A stretch of DNA of 17,704 bases from an uncultured Pirellulaceae bacterium (GCA_934278005.1 CAKQWG010000060.1:1-17704), one strand, 5' to 3'; numbered from the stretch's first letter, positions 1 to 8,118 are shown. The notes: generated from the sequence alone by a model not told the origin. Numbers and translations are program-made.

Positions 1-141
1 TGATCGATAATACAGGAAACTCATGCGTGGGTGCTTAGCTTAGACTTCGACCCGCCTCAGTATACCTTCCCCCAGGTTGAGATGGAAAGGCGAATTCAAT
101 TGTGGGCCACAGGGGTGCACTGCAAGTGGGCACTGGCTCGA

Positions 142-1749
142 TCAGCTGACGTCATCGGTCGTCCAATTCAAATCGATGCAGCGCCAGGTTTGGCCGGTCG
201 GATTCTTGTCTTGCAGTAGTTTCGGCAAACGCCCGGGGCGAACTGCATCGTAGCAAGTCAATTTGGCAAAACGGAATAGACTGGCTGGGATACCGACAGC
301 GGTAAAGCCGGGATGTCCAGTAGCGGGGAATGGGCCGCCGTGGTTCATGGCTGGGCTGACGGCCACGCCGGTAGGCATCTTATCGTTGAGCAATCGCCCG
401 ACTCGCTGGGCTAGCAGCGGTGCGAGTTGTTGATAGGCGGCGTCATCGCTGCCCTGCTTGTCTGAATAAATGCAGCCGGTGAGGTTGCCCTCTAGAGCCC
501 GCAGCACGAGAGCGACTTGATCGACGCTGTCGGCTACGACCAGCAGCGCGGCGTTGCCAAAAGCTTCGGTTTGGAAATCATCGGGTGCGGCCAGGAACTT
601 TTCAGCGGAGACCTGCAAGAGCGTATTGGACACGCTGCAGCGGCCCGAAACGGCCTGTCCACCGCACAGCAGATTGGCTCCGGCGGCGGAGATCTTTTTG
701 ATAGCTTCAGTCAATGACTTTTGCACACCGGCCGACAGCAGCGTGCCGGCGGGAGCCGCTTCGAATTTGGCGGTCACGCTGTCAATGAATTGTTGACTGT
801 CGGCCCCTTTGACCAATAACACCAATCCTGGGTTGGTGCAAAATTGTCCTGTGCCCATCAGCCCGCTGGTAGCGAATTCATCGGCGATCTCAGCCCCACG
901 CTCCGCTAGGGCACCGGGTAGAATCACGACCGGATTAATACTAGAGAGCTCCAGGTAGATTGGTTTGCCGACCGCATCGGCGGCCGCCTTGAGCACTAGC
1001 CCGGCTTGGCGGCTGCCCGTATAGCCAATCGCCCCCACGCGTGGGTCGGCTACCAGACGGCTGCCGTCCTCGTGCGACGTGCGATAGATCATTTGCACGG
1101 TAGCTGCGGGCAGCCCCGTTTTTTGGACAGCGGCCAGGGCTAGTTCAGCTAGCAGCTTGGTGGTGGCCGGGTGCGATGAATTGGCTTTAGCGATGACTGG
1201 ATTGCCGGCCGCGATAGCCGCGGCGAAATCGCCTCCCGAGACACTGTTGAAAGCGAATGGAAAGTTATTAGGGCCGAACACGCAGACCGGTCCCAGGGCT
1301 TCGTAACAGGAGCGAATGCCAAGCTTGGTGTCGATCACGGCCTGAGCCCAAGAGCCGCTTCGTGCCGCCTGGGCGGCTTGCCGCAATTGCCCCGCAGTCC
1401 GAGGCAGCTCCACGTCGGCCAAGCGAGGTTTGAGCGGCAGCGCGGATTCGCTGTGAGCCACCGCACACAGCGAATCGCTGTGGGCTTCCAGCTCAGCGGC
1501 GAAGGCGTCCAGGAAATCCGCTATTTGGCTCGGGCGCAGTTGCCGCAGCTGTTCAGCTGCGGCAACGGCCGCATCCAGAGCAATTTCGCAATCGGCCCAA
1601 TTGCTGATGGGAAACGCGTGCGGCAGCGGTTGTCCCGTCGACGGATCCAGCGACTCGAAAGTCTTCGAGCTAGCGGAGGGCTGCCACTTGCCCGCGAGCA
1701 GGATGTCGGCGAGCTGAATATCGGCGAGAGCGGCGTTCGGGGTCGGCAT
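142..1749 (-). CDS. NADP-type aldehyde dehydrogenase (ketoglutarate-semialdehyde dehydrogenase-like)
   Basis: This 535-residue protein has the whole aldehyde dehydrogenase fold and should oxidise an aldehyde to the carboxylic acid in the cytoplasm. Visible motifs are the cofactor-binding FGPNNFPFAFN near residues 158-168, GYTGS at 242-246, the general-base glutamate E267 in YLELSS, and the catalytic cysteine C304 in GTGQFCTNPG. The FGPNNFPFAFN and GQFCTNPGL wording is typical of the NADP-dependent 2,5-dioxovalerate (alpha-ketoglutarate semialdehyde) dehydrogenase branch, which works in sugar-acid or hydroxyproline breakdown. The length fits that branch. The start is supported by an AGGA ribosome binding site (complement of 1758-1761) 8 bases before the ATG. 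The gene stands alone and is divergent from the DUF4114 gene, so the actual substrate cannot be read from context. The family is secure; the ketoglutarate semialdehyde assignment is moderate. Confidence 0.9.
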   Translation of the reverse strand: MPTPNAALADIQLADILLAGKWQPSASSKTFESLDPSTGQPLPHAFPISNWADCEIALDAAVAAAEQLRQLRPSQIADFLDAFAAELEAHSDSLCAVAHSESALPLKPRLADVELPRTAGQLRQAAQAARSGSWAQAVIDTKLGIRSCYEALGPVCVFGPNNFPFAFNSVSGGDFAAAIAAGNPVIAKANSSHPATTKLLAELALAAVQKTGLPAATVQMIYRTSHEDGSRLVADPRVGAIGYTGSRQAGLVLKAAADAVGKPIYLELSSINPVVILPGALAERGAEIADEFATSGLMGTGQFCTNPGLVLLVKGADSQQFIDSVTAKFEAAPAGTLLSAGVQKSLTEAIKKISAAGANLLCGGQAVSGRCSVSNTLLQVSAEKFLAAPDDFQTEAFGNAALLVVADSVDQVALVLRALEGNLTGCIYSDKQGSDDAAYQQLAPLLAQRVGRLLNDKMPTGVAVSPAMNHGGPFPATGHPGFTAVGIPASLFRFAKLTCYDAVRPGRLPKLLQDKNPTGQTWRCIDLNWTTDDVS

Positions 1750-2095
1750 GTCGAGGGTCCTGAATAACAGAGTTCAGTGATAGGCCGCGGCGCGGCAGAT
1801 CGGCGACCGAGGTGCGGGGGACCGCAATTGTAGCTTAAGAGCTCGGCATAAATAAGAGGCGCAGGGCGCGGTGGATAAAGCCCAGGCCTGCTTCAAGTAG
1901 GCGCTTGGCTAGGTTGTTTGGCGGAATTCAGGGAAAAATTCTCGTCCTGGACTGGATTTCTGACATAGCTTTACCATAGGCCAGCAACTGTGGCCCAACT
2001 TAGCCGGCCGCCCGAGCGATGTCGAAGCGGCCACATTCCAGTTCTGCAAGTTAATATTGCTGCGACGCCTCGACGCGCGGCGGAGGTGAATCACG
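1750..2095. other. Divergent intergenic region between the aldehyde dehydrogenase and DUF4114 genes
   Basis: This 346-base gap should hold the control regions of both divergent genes. At its right end lies a strong ribosome binding site, GGAGGTGA at 2082-2089, 6 bases before the DUF4114 start codon. At the left end lies the AGGA site of the aldehyde dehydrogenase. On the reverse strand a TACAAT-like -10 (complement of about 1829-1834) has no convincing -35. I see no hairpin terminator, RNA gene or clear repeat. Confidence 0.5.
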
Positions 2096-2857
2096 ATGCG
2101 GCTTCAACTATTTGGATTAGCCATACTGTGCGCACTTGGACCGGTTGGCCTCAACTCTGCCAGTGCCCAAAAAGTGGCGTCAGTCCAGTCCCCCGCGCGG
2201 CCCCTGGGCTTGCCGGTGCACGGCCCGGTGATGGAGTTCGCATCGGATGCGCGGAGCAAAGATTTCTACGTCAACTACATGCCTAACTTTCTGAAGATCA
2301 TCGACGATAATCTTTCCGAGAGCGTAGCGTTTACGGGAGTCAGTGGTTTTAAGCTGGACGCCTCGCGGCTGTTTCTGCGAACCAAGTCGGACAAGAACAT
2401 CCGCATCTACTTCTTGTATGAAGGGGCCGGCTATCACAACACGGTAGGCTTTGCCTGGACGCCCGCCGGCGCGGCCAGTACAGGCTCACCGACTGTGCTA
2501 TTCCCCGACGCTTCGATCAAATCGGGCAAGACGCGGACCACATGGGAGCCGCTCAAGTGTGGTGACTTCATCGAGATTGGGCCTGGTGATCGCGGCTATC
2601 AGCTCGACTTCTTCTTGATCTCCAACGCGGTCAATGGCGGCCGGCAGTGGTTTTGGAACGATCCTGAAAAGAACTCCGATTCGCTGCAGCACGTGGTGGC
2701 CTTTTTGTTGCCCGGCACTCCATACATTCTCATCGGCTTCGAAGACATCCATGGCGGCGGCGACCGCGACTATAACGATGCTCTGTTTGTGGTGGACATC
2801 GGCCAGATCAACGCCGACGACTTGGACGAAGACGACGAAAGCACGCTGCCTCACTAA
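2096..2857 (+). CDS. Secreted DUF4114 domain protein
   Basis: The 253-residue product begins with a signal peptide: a hydrophobic stretch at residues 3-19 and a probable cleavage site after ASA at 22-24. It should therefore be exported. The C-terminal half matches the DUF4114 pattern: TTWEPLKCGDFIEIG around 148-162, then GFEDIHGGGDRDYNDALF at 214-231. The acidic glycine/aspartate cluster there resembles a calcium-binding loop, but calcium binding is inferred. The protein ends in an acidic tail (DDLDEDDE). DUF4114 is usually found at the C-terminus of secreted or surface proteins of unknown role. The start is well supported by GGAGGTGA 6 bases upstream. It lies 127 bases ahead of a TadE gene on the same strand, so it may be a surface partner of that cluster. 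No enzymatic function is evident. Confidence 0.85.
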   Translation: MRLQLFGLAILCALGPVGLNSASAQKVASVQSPARPLGLPVHGPVMEFASDARSKDFYVNYMPNFLKIIDDNLSESVAFTGVSGFKLDASRLFLRTKSDKNIRIYFLYEGAGYHNTVGFAWTPAGAASTGSPTVLFPDASIKSGKTRTTWEPLKCGDFIEIGPGDRGYQLDFFLISNAVNGGRQWFWNDPEKNSDSLQHVVAFLLPGTPYILIGFEDIHGGGDRDYNDALFVVDIGQINADDLDEDDESTLPH

Positions 2858-2984
2858 GCAGAGCCACAGCGCGATATTACTGCCTCGAACGTCATATGAC
2901 TGTCCAAAGGCTGCCAAGCCCGGGACTGTAGCTGTCCAACGGCCAGTTACGACAAGCGACATCGTTTCAAAAGCCTCATTCGCA

Positions 2985-3440
2985 ATGCATACCATGCGAC
3001 CAATTCAGCGCACAAACAGAAAGGCTCGGCTCGGTGTTGCCACCGTAGAGCTGGCGATCGTTTTGCCTGTGCTGATGGTCTTGGTATTTGGGGCGATCGA
3101 AATCTGCCAGCGTTTGCAGGTCAAACAATCGGCGCTCATTGCGGCCTACGAAGCATGCCGCGTGGCCACGCGCCAGATCAGCGATGCCCAGAGCGTTCAA
3201 GCGCATGCGGAAACACTGCTGAGCCAACAAAATGTCAAGGGGGCGACCGTCACGATAGGGCACCAGAAACGCGCCGCCCACAGCGGCGACGAATTCGAGG
3301 CTGGCCTGAAGGACATCGAAACAGGGGATGAAATCCGTATACGGATCGAAGTGCCATGGGGCAGAAATACCATTTCTAACTATGTCATCGGCGATAGTGG
3401 CGGAACGTTCCAAGTGCAAGCCTTTATGCTCCGCGAGTAG
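2985..3440 (+). CDS. TadE-like pseudopilin (first copy)
   Basis: The 151-residue protein has the TadE-like layout: a short basic N-terminus, then the motif GVATVELAIVLPVLMVLVFG, where a glutamate sits at the edge of one transmembrane helix, and a soluble domain of about 100 residues outside the membrane. In Tad/Flp systems TadE-type proteins are minor pseudopilins processed by a prepilin peptidase. The reading frame stays open back to 2634, but that part overlaps the DUF4114 gene and is not conserved-looking, so the start is placed at ATG 2985; ATG 2994 is equally possible. Neither has a strong ribosome binding site. It is followed after 79 bases by the VWA gene and then by another TadE gene. 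The usual ATPase and platform genes (tadA, tadB, tadC) are absent from the window. Confidence 0.82.
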   Translation: MHTMRPIQRTNRKARLGVATVELAIVLPVLMVLVFGAIEICQRLQVKQSALIAAYEACRVATRQISDAQSVQAHAETLLSQQNVKGATVTIGHQKRAAHSGDEFEAGLKDIETGDEIRIRIEVPWGRNTISNYVIGDSGGTFQVQAFMLRE

Positions 3441-3519
3441 TCACCAAGCCCACTCGCACGGATGCTTGTCGAAGTCAACATGATCTACACCAGAACTTTT
3501 CTATCGAGCGGGTAACCAC

Positions 3520-4668
3520 ATGAAGCGACCCAATTCCCAGCGTCAGGGCACCATCATGGTGCTCGCCGCCGTCGTACTGGCGATGCTCAGCATTATTGCC
3601 GCACTGTACATGAACTCGGCCTATGTGGCGCTAGCCAAGACCGAGATGCGATTGGCCAGCGATGCGTCCGCTAAGGCGGCTTCAATCGTCTATGGCTTGA
3701 CTGGCAGTGTATCTCAAGCGCGGACCCGCGCCCAAGAGATCTGCTTGCGGCATAACGTAGCCGGCGCGCCGCTGGAACTGCGCAACGTGGATGTGCAGTT
3801 CGGAAACGCGCGACCGACCAACACAGGTCGCTACGAGTTCACACAGAATGCGCAGCCGACCAACTCGACTCGCGTTCACGCCTCATTTGTCAGACGCGTC
3901 GGGAGCGTGGCCGCGCTGCCTGCCTTGGGCAAGTTTCTCGACCGCGAGGAGTTCGCGCTGGAAGAGGAATCAGTCGCCACGCGGGTCGACAACGACATTT
4001 GTCTAGTCGTCGATCGCAGCGGCTCGATGGCTTGGGATCTAAGCAACGACCCCTTTTCGTATCCTGGCAATTTGAACGGTCGCTCGATCATTCAGAACTA
4101 CTTCCTTCCGCCGCATGCCACGGACAGCCGCTGGGCCGCGCTGAGCCGTTCGGTGGATGCGTTCTTGACCGTGTTGGATTCCAATCCCTATCACCCACGC
4201 GTATCGCTGGTGTCGTATTCGAGCAACTTCGAGTTTGGCAATTTCGCTGCGACCGTCTCGACCATCAATCAGCCGCTGACGGTGCGCTTTAACGACGTTC
4301 GCGATAAATTGGCCGAAATTGGTTCCAGGCCGTTGATCGGCAACACCAATATCGCCGCTGGCCTGCGCGATGGTATCAGCACCCTGGGGTCCCAAGGCAC
4401 AAGCCGCCCCAACGCGACTCACAATCTAATTCTACTGACCGATGGCGTGATCACTCAGGGGGACGACCCCATCGAGCTGGCCGCCTTGGCACTGAAGCAG
4501 AACATCAGGATCCATACTATTACTTTTAGCGATCAGGCGGATCAAGTGTTGATGGCTAAAGTGGCTGCTGCCGGCGGCGGACAACACTACCACGCGCCGG
4601 ATGCGGCTACGTTGCATGCAATTTTCCAGCAACTTGCGGAAACACTTCCCGCCATGCTAGTGCAGTAA
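3520..4668 (+). CDS. TadG-like protein with von Willebrand factor A domain
   Basis: The 382-residue product starts with a TadG-type N-terminus: RQGTIMVLAAVVLAML forms one membrane helix at about 10-31, followed by the NSAYVALAKTEMRLASDASAKAA helix typical of these proteins. A VWA domain runs from about residue 158 to 375. Its metal-ion-dependent adhesion site is intact: D165-x-S167-x-S169 in VVDRSGSM, T276 in GNTNIAAGL and D308 in LLTDGV. It should be anchored in the cytoplasmic membrane with the VWA domain outside, binding a protein partner through a divalent metal. It sits between two TadE-like genes, with gaps of 79 and 125 bases, so it probably works with them in a pilus-like or envelope assembly. 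The start codon is preceded only by a weak GAGCGGG. The gap after it contains GCAGCACCATT twice (about 4695-4722). Confidence 0.88.
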   Translation: MKRPNSQRQGTIMVLAAVVLAMLSIIAALYMNSAYVALAKTEMRLASDASAKAASIVYGLTGSVSQARTRAQEICLRHNVAGAPLELRNVDVQFGNARPTNTGRYEFTQNAQPTNSTRVHASFVRRVGSVAALPALGKFLDREEFALEEESVATRVDNDICLVVDRSGSMAWDLSNDPFSYPGNLNGRSIIQNYFLPPHATDSRWAALSRSVDAFLTVLDSNPYHPRVSLVSYSSNFEFGNFAATVSTINQPLTVRFNDVRDKLAEIGSRPLIGNTNIAAGLRDGISTLGSQGTSRPNATHNLILLTDGVITQGDDPIELAALALKQNIRIHTITFSDQADQVLMAKVAAAGGGQHYHAPDAATLHAIFQQLAETLPAMLVQ

Positions 4669-4793
4669 CCGACGGGGACTGCACGCTTGCTTCTGCAGCA
4701 CCATTGATCTCGCAGCACCATTTATTCCGCACTGCCTCCGCCGCAACTTGATCGACCAGAGCGACCAACCATTGATTACCAGGAGCCATCGAC

Positions 4794-5282
4794 ATGGCAC
4801 GTTTACACCGCAGAAGTTCCACTCGCTCCGCCCGCCGCCTGGGGACAGTAACGGTCGAGTTTGCCTTGTGCGTGTCGATCTTCTTTACCTTCATCTTCGC
4901 CATGCTGGAGATGACACGCTTCATCTATATGCAGCACGCGGTGCAAATGTGCGCCTATGAAGGCGCCCGGGCCGGCGTGACACCGGGGGCCAAAATTGAA
5001 GATGTCCAGCAGCGCGTGCAAAACCTGCTGCGGGCCACGGGAGTGCGGGTGTATGAAGTGCGCACAGAGCCAAAGCAGATCAACAGCTTGACGGAGAATG
5101 TGAGCGTTACCATCTCGTGCAACTTCGGCGATAATAGCTGGGTGCCGTCGAGCTTTTTAACCAATCGCACGATCGAGCGCAAGGTGGTGCTGCAGCATGA
5201 AAACATGGCCTATCTGCGGCCGGGCCAAAGCAGCTTGGAGGAGATCTTCGGCAATAATGACGGCGAGCCCACGGACCTGTGA
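4794..5282 (+). CDS. TadE-like pseudopilin (second copy)
   Basis: The 162-residue protein has a basic N-terminus (MARLHRRSSTRSARR), then GTVTVEFALCVSIFFTFIFA, the TadE motif with its glutamate, followed by EMTRFIYMQHAVQMCAYEGAR. This matches the TadE pattern of one membrane helix continuing into a long amphipathic helix. The remainder is a soluble domain with no recognised catalytic residues. The start is supported by AGGAG at 4781-4785, 8 bases before the ATG. It closes the forward-strand run DUF4114, TadE, VWA, TadE. It is clearly different in sequence from the first TadE protein outside the helix, so the two are not a recent duplication. The likely role is a minor subunit of a Tad-like surface structure. 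Confidence 0.85.
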   Translation: MARLHRRSSTRSARRLGTVTVEFALCVSIFFTFIFAMLEMTRFIYMQHAVQMCAYEGARAGVTPGAKIEDVQQRVQNLLRATGVRVYEVRTEPKQINSLTENVSVTISCNFGDNSWVPSSFLTNRTIERKVVLQHENMAYLRPGQSSLEEIFGNNDGEPTDL

Positions 5283-5431
5283 GATGTGCTTAGGCGTGGT
5301 AACGAATAAACGTTCATTTTCACTGCTCGATCGGGTAGATTGCATAGCCCCGTTCACGCCTCATCCCATCCCACCCATTCCACGCGTGCACTAGACGCGG
5401 CGAGTGTAAGAGGCTCCCGGCAGCGACCGTC

Positions 5432-5516
5432 GGTTAGAAAATGGATGGTTAAAAAATCCAGCCATCGAGCTGGGTGCTGGGCGTGCGCAGATTTTCTAAC
5501 CACGCATCTTCTAACC
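5432..5516. repeat. Cluster of four TTTTCTAACC-type motifs, two per strand
   Basis: A 12-base motif with consensus [CG]AT[TC]TT[CT]TAACC occurs four times. Two copies are on the reverse strand (GGTTAGAAAATG at 5432-5443 and GGTTAAAAAATC at 5447-5458) and two on the forward strand (GATTTTCTAACC at 5490-5501 and CATCTTCTAACC at 5505-5516). The outer pair gives a perfect 11-base inverted repeat (5432-5442 with 5491-5501). This looks like a small non-coding repeat element; its family is not known to me with certainty. Confidence 0.65.
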
Positions 5517-5641
5517 TTGGTCCCAGCGGCCCAGGCTGGCTACAGCCGATGCGACAGCGTGGCAGGTCCTGGTGTGTGGTAGAGGAAAGTAGGTAGTAGG
5601 GTAAAAAATGAGAATGAGCATGAGAGTGTAGCGTGGAGCAA

Positions 5642-5667
5642 GCACCGGCGGAGCGGTCCACGACAAA
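5642..5667 (+). repeat. Diverged copy of the GCGGAG-core hairpin repeat
   Basis: ACCGGCGGAGCGGT at 5644-5657 is identical to the core of the repeat copy at 9965-9992, and it is followed by CGACAA as in the copy at 9933-9960. The stem is shortened to ACCG/CGGT. It lies just beyond the stop codon of the epimerase gene. Confidence 0.55.
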
Positions 5668-5677
5668 GACATCACCA

Positions 5678-6628
5678 CTACCCAGCGGCGACGTCGGCAA
5701 TGATGTCTTGGAGAGTCCGTTGCGGCTGCCAGTCGATCAAGCGCTTGGCTTTGGCGATCGACGGAACGCGGCGCTGCATGTCTTCAAATCCCTCGCCGTA
5801 AACGTCGTCATAGGCGACGTGTTCGATGTTAGAACGGCTGCCGGTGTGAGCGATGATGCGGCGGGCTAATTCCAAAATAGTGACTTCTTCAGTAGCTCCC
5901 AAGTTGATGACTTGGCCGCGCGCCGCGTCGCACTGCATGACCCCGACCAGACCGCGGACAACATCGGCCACGTGGCAAAAACAACGCGACTGCGAGCCAT
6001 CGCCATGGACCTGCAAGGGCTCGTTTGCCAGCGCCTGCCTGACAAAGTTGGGGACGACCATTCCGTACTGGCCGGTCTGACGCGGTCCGACCGTATTGAA
6101 CAGCCGCACGATCCGCACCGGCAGTCGCGTCGATTTCCAATAGGCCATGGCGAGGAATTCGTCGAGCGCCTTGGCACAGGCGTAGGCCCAGCGATGCTTG
6201 GTGGTTGGACCCGAGAGTCGGTCACCATCTTCATCAAAGGGAACTGCCGTCGATTTCCCATAGACCTCCGAGGTCGAAGTCAACAGCACCGGTTTGCGAT
6301 AGCGATTGGCTAGCCTGAGGACGATTTGCGTACCAGTCACAATGGTATCGATGGTCTCGACCGGTTTGTCCATGATCAGTCGTACGCCAACGGCCGATGC
6401 CAAGTGGTAGACGCGGTCGCAGTCCATGACGGCTTCGTGAACCAGCCCCTCGTCGGTCACAGAGCCGATGAGCGTGCGCAAGCGCGGATTGCCATCCATG
6501 CTGGCGATGTTATCGATCTTACCGGTCGATAAGTCGTCCAGCACGGTCACATGATCGCCGGCGGCAGTGAGCGTCTCGGCCAAATGCGAGCCGATAAACC
6601 CGCACCCGCCCGTAATTAAAGTTCGCAT
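5678..6628 (-). CDS. NAD-dependent sugar-nucleotide epimerase/dehydratase (extended SDR)
   Basis: The 316-residue protein is an extended short-chain dehydrogenase. It opens with the Rossmann motif TGGCGFIGSHL (residues 6-16) and has D31 to bind the NAD ribose. LLTSTSEVYG at 115-124 supplies the active-site Thr/Ser, and the catalytic pair is Y149 and K153 in YACAK. RLFNTVGPRQ and the YGMVVPNFVRQAL region with HGDGSQSRCFCHVADVV resemble UDP-glucuronate decarboxylases and UDP-glucose 4-epimerases, so the substrate is probably a UDP- or GDP-sugar used for polysaccharide or glycan synthesis. The exact reaction cannot be fixed from sequence alone. It follows the aminotransferase gene by 49 bases on the same strand and may be cotranscribed with it, although the two do not obviously share a pathway. 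The start ATG directly precedes the Rossmann strand, so it is convincing. Confidence 0.9.
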   Translation of the reverse strand: MRTLITGGCGFIGSHLAETLTAAGDHVTVLDDLSTGKIDNIASMDGNPRLRTLIGSVTDEGLVHEAVMDCDRVYHLASAVGVRLIMDKPVETIDTIVTGTQIVLRLANRYRKPVLLTSTSEVYGKSTAVPFDEDGDRLSGPTTKHRWAYACAKALDEFLAMAYWKSTRLPVRIVRLFNTVGPRQTGQYGMVVPNFVRQALANEPLQVHGDGSQSRCFCHVADVVRGLVGVMQCDAARGQVINLGATEEVTILELARRIIAHTGSRSNIEHVAYDDVYGEGFEDMQRRVPSIAKAKRLIDWQPQRTLQDIIADVAAG

Positions 6629-6677
6629 CGCTTGGTCTCAATTCCTTCGCCGCAGCGCTCTTGCGTTTATAAGGATG

Positions 6678-7868
6678 CTAGGCGCCCAGCGCCTGGGCGA
6701 TAGCCGCTGTCAACGCCTCGACGTTTGCCGGAGTGATACCAGCCACGTTGATCCGCCCGCTACCCACGATGTAGATCCCTCGATTGGCTCGCAACCAGTC
6801 GACTTGCATGGGAGTTAGCCCGCTGTAGGAGAACATCCCGCGTTGGTTGAGCAAAAATGAAAAGTCGACGCCACAGCCGGTCTGCTCCATCTGCTGTACG
6901 AACAGCGTGCGCATGGCATGGATCCTGCCGCGCATGTGGGCCAGTTCGCCGAGCCACTGCTGGCGCAAATGCGCGTCGCCCAAAATGGTCGCCACGATCG
7001 CGCCCCCGTGTCGCGGCGGATTGGAATAATTGCTGCGGACAGTGGCTTTGATGTTGCTCGCAACTCGAGTAGCAACGTCCGCGTCGGCTGTTACGGCCAG
7101 CACTGCGCCGACTCTCTCGCTGTACAGTCCAAAGTTCTTCGAGAACGAACTACAGACCAGAAACTCCGAGTGGCACTTGGAGATTTCAGCAATCGCGACG
7201 CGGTCCTCGTCCAGCCCGTCTCCGAAACCGTGATAGGCGAAGTCGATCAAGGGCAGCATGCCACGCTGGGCAGCCAACTCGGCAATAGCCGCCCACTGCT
7301 CAGCGGTGGGGTCGATACCGGTTGGATTGTGACAGCAGGCGTGCAGCAGCAGGATGTCTCCGGCGCGTCCCTCGCGTTCCAGCTGATCGAGCATTGCCGG
7401 GAAATCCAGCGATTTGCGGTCGGCCGCCAAGTATGGATAGGGCGTGGTAGCGAGTCCGGTCGCTTCGAAAATGGAGATATGATTGGGCCAAGTGGGCGTG
7501 CTGTACCACACTCGCGCGTGCGGCATCTGCTTAGCCAAGAAGTCGGCCGCCACGCGCAGAGCTCCCGTGCCGCCTGGAGTCTGACAAGCCGCCACGCGGT
7601 CCGCGGCGACCCACTCACCGAGCGTCAGCTCGCTGGCCAGGCGTCGAAACTCGGGCAGGCCGTCGATGCCCAGGTAGCCCTTGGTCTTTTCATCGCTCAG
7701 CAGCCGTTGCTCGGCCTGCTTGACGCTAGCCAGAATGGGCGTCAGTCCCGCCTCGTCGCGGTACACACCGATGGTCAGATTCACTTTATCGGCGCGAGGG
7801 TCTTGGGCAAAGGCATCGGTCAAGCCCAGGATTGGATCGGGCGGGGCGGCAGCGAGCGTCTCAAGCAT
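6678..7868 (-). CDS. Class I aspartate/aromatic amino acid aminotransferase
   Basis: This is a PLP-dependent class I transaminase of the AspC/TyrB group, which moves the amino group between aspartate or aromatic amino acids and 2-oxoglutarate. From the chosen start it has 396 residues, the usual length. Key residues are all present: W127, N181 in HNPTG, D209 and Y212, the PLP lysine K244 in SSFSKNFGLYSERVG, R252, and the substrate arginine R372 in GSGRINVAG. The RSNYSNPP segment carries the arginine that binds the side-chain carboxylate of aspartate. The frame opens earlier, at 7916, but the family begins MLETLAAAPPDPILGL, which matches the ATG at 7868; the extra 16 residues look like leader sequence. 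Neither start has a strong ribosome binding site. Whether it prefers aspartate or aromatic substrates is undecided. Confidence 0.92.
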   Translation of the reverse strand: MLETLAAAPPDPILGLTDAFAQDPRADKVNLTIGVYRDEAGLTPILASVKQAEQRLLSDEKTKGYLGIDGLPEFRRLASELTLGEWVAADRVAACQTPGGTGALRVAADFLAKQMPHARVWYSTPTWPNHISIFEATGLATTPYPYLAADRKSLDFPAMLDQLEREGRAGDILLLHACCHNPTGIDPTAEQWAAIAELAAQRGMLPLIDFAYHGFGDGLDEDRVAIAEISKCHSEFLVCSSFSKNFGLYSERVGAVLAVTADADVATRVASNIKATVRSNYSNPPRHGGAIVATILGDAHLRQQWLGELAHMRGRIHAMRTLFVQQMEQTGCGVDFSFLLNQRGMFSYSGLTPMQVDWLRANRGIYIVGSGRINVAGITPANVEALTAAIAQALGA

Positions 7869-8004
7869 GATTCGAATTTCATCGACAGAAAGAGGCCAGT
7901 GGGTAGTGGAGACCATTCGCAGCGGTCCCCAAGAACCCTAGTAGCATCCTCGGAAACCAGCCGCCGGTCTAGTGCCCCCACAGCCAGTTCGTGTCCCAGA
8001 GTGA

Positions 8005-8059
8005 AGAGCGGCTGTCCCCAGCCGCTTTAGCGTAGAGCGGCTGTCCCCAGCCGCTTTAG
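8005..8059 (+). repeat. REP-like hairpin, two tandem copies, forward orientation
   Basis: A 26-base unit occurs at 8005-8030 and again at 8034-8059 with no mismatch (period 29). Each forms a perfect 8-base stem, AGCGGCTG/CAGCCGCT, around a TCCC loop. The second copy is preceded by GTAG at 8032-8035, overlapping the stem foot; the first has the variant GAAG. A GTAG foot beside a hairpin is the hallmark of REP elements recognised by RAYT transposases. Confidence 0.75.
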
Positions 8060-8118
8060 AATCGGTTGGGACAACCGATCTACACTCTGAATCGGTTGGG
8101 ACAACCGATCTACACTCT
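8059..8118 (-). repeat. REP-like hairpin, two tandem copies, reverse orientation
   Basis: A 30-base unit occurs at 8059-8088 and 8089-8118 with no mismatch. Each contains a perfect 8-base stem, ATCGGTTG/CAACCGAT, with a GGA loop. Read on the reverse strand it becomes GTAGATCGGTTGTCCCAACC, which aligns with the forward-oriented unit next to it, including the GTAG foot (complement of 8080-8083 and 8110-8113) and the TGTCCC loop region. The stem bases that differ do so in pairs. Confidence 0.75.

Larger units (their letters stand above)
5283..5677. other. Repeat-bearing intergenic region between convergent genes
   Basis: The 395 bases lie between the second TadE gene and the 3' end of the epimerase gene, which converge. 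No credible gene is visible. The region holds a cluster of TTTTCTAACC-type motifs (5432-5516), a purine-rich stretch around 5582-5628, and a diverged hairpin at 5642-5667 that matches the family found upstream of ahcY. No hairpin followed by a T run was found for either gene. Confidence 0.6.

Noticed and set aside
1..141. A short forward open frame at 31-219
   Set aside because: It overlaps the end of the aldehyde dehydrogenase gene, has no ribosome binding site and no recognisable family.
2634..2984. Upstream extension of the first TadE frame
   Set aside because: It overlaps the DUF4114 gene in another frame and lacks any resemblance to TadE proteins.
6918..8030. A 370-codon forward open frame
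   Set aside because: It is antisense to the whole aminotransferase gene, which has every catalytic residue, and its translation shows no recognisable domain; long antisense frames are expected in GC-rich DNA.
8005..8118. Possible CRISPR array
   Set aside because: The units are directly adjacent with no unique spacers, there are only two copies per type, and no cas genes are near.
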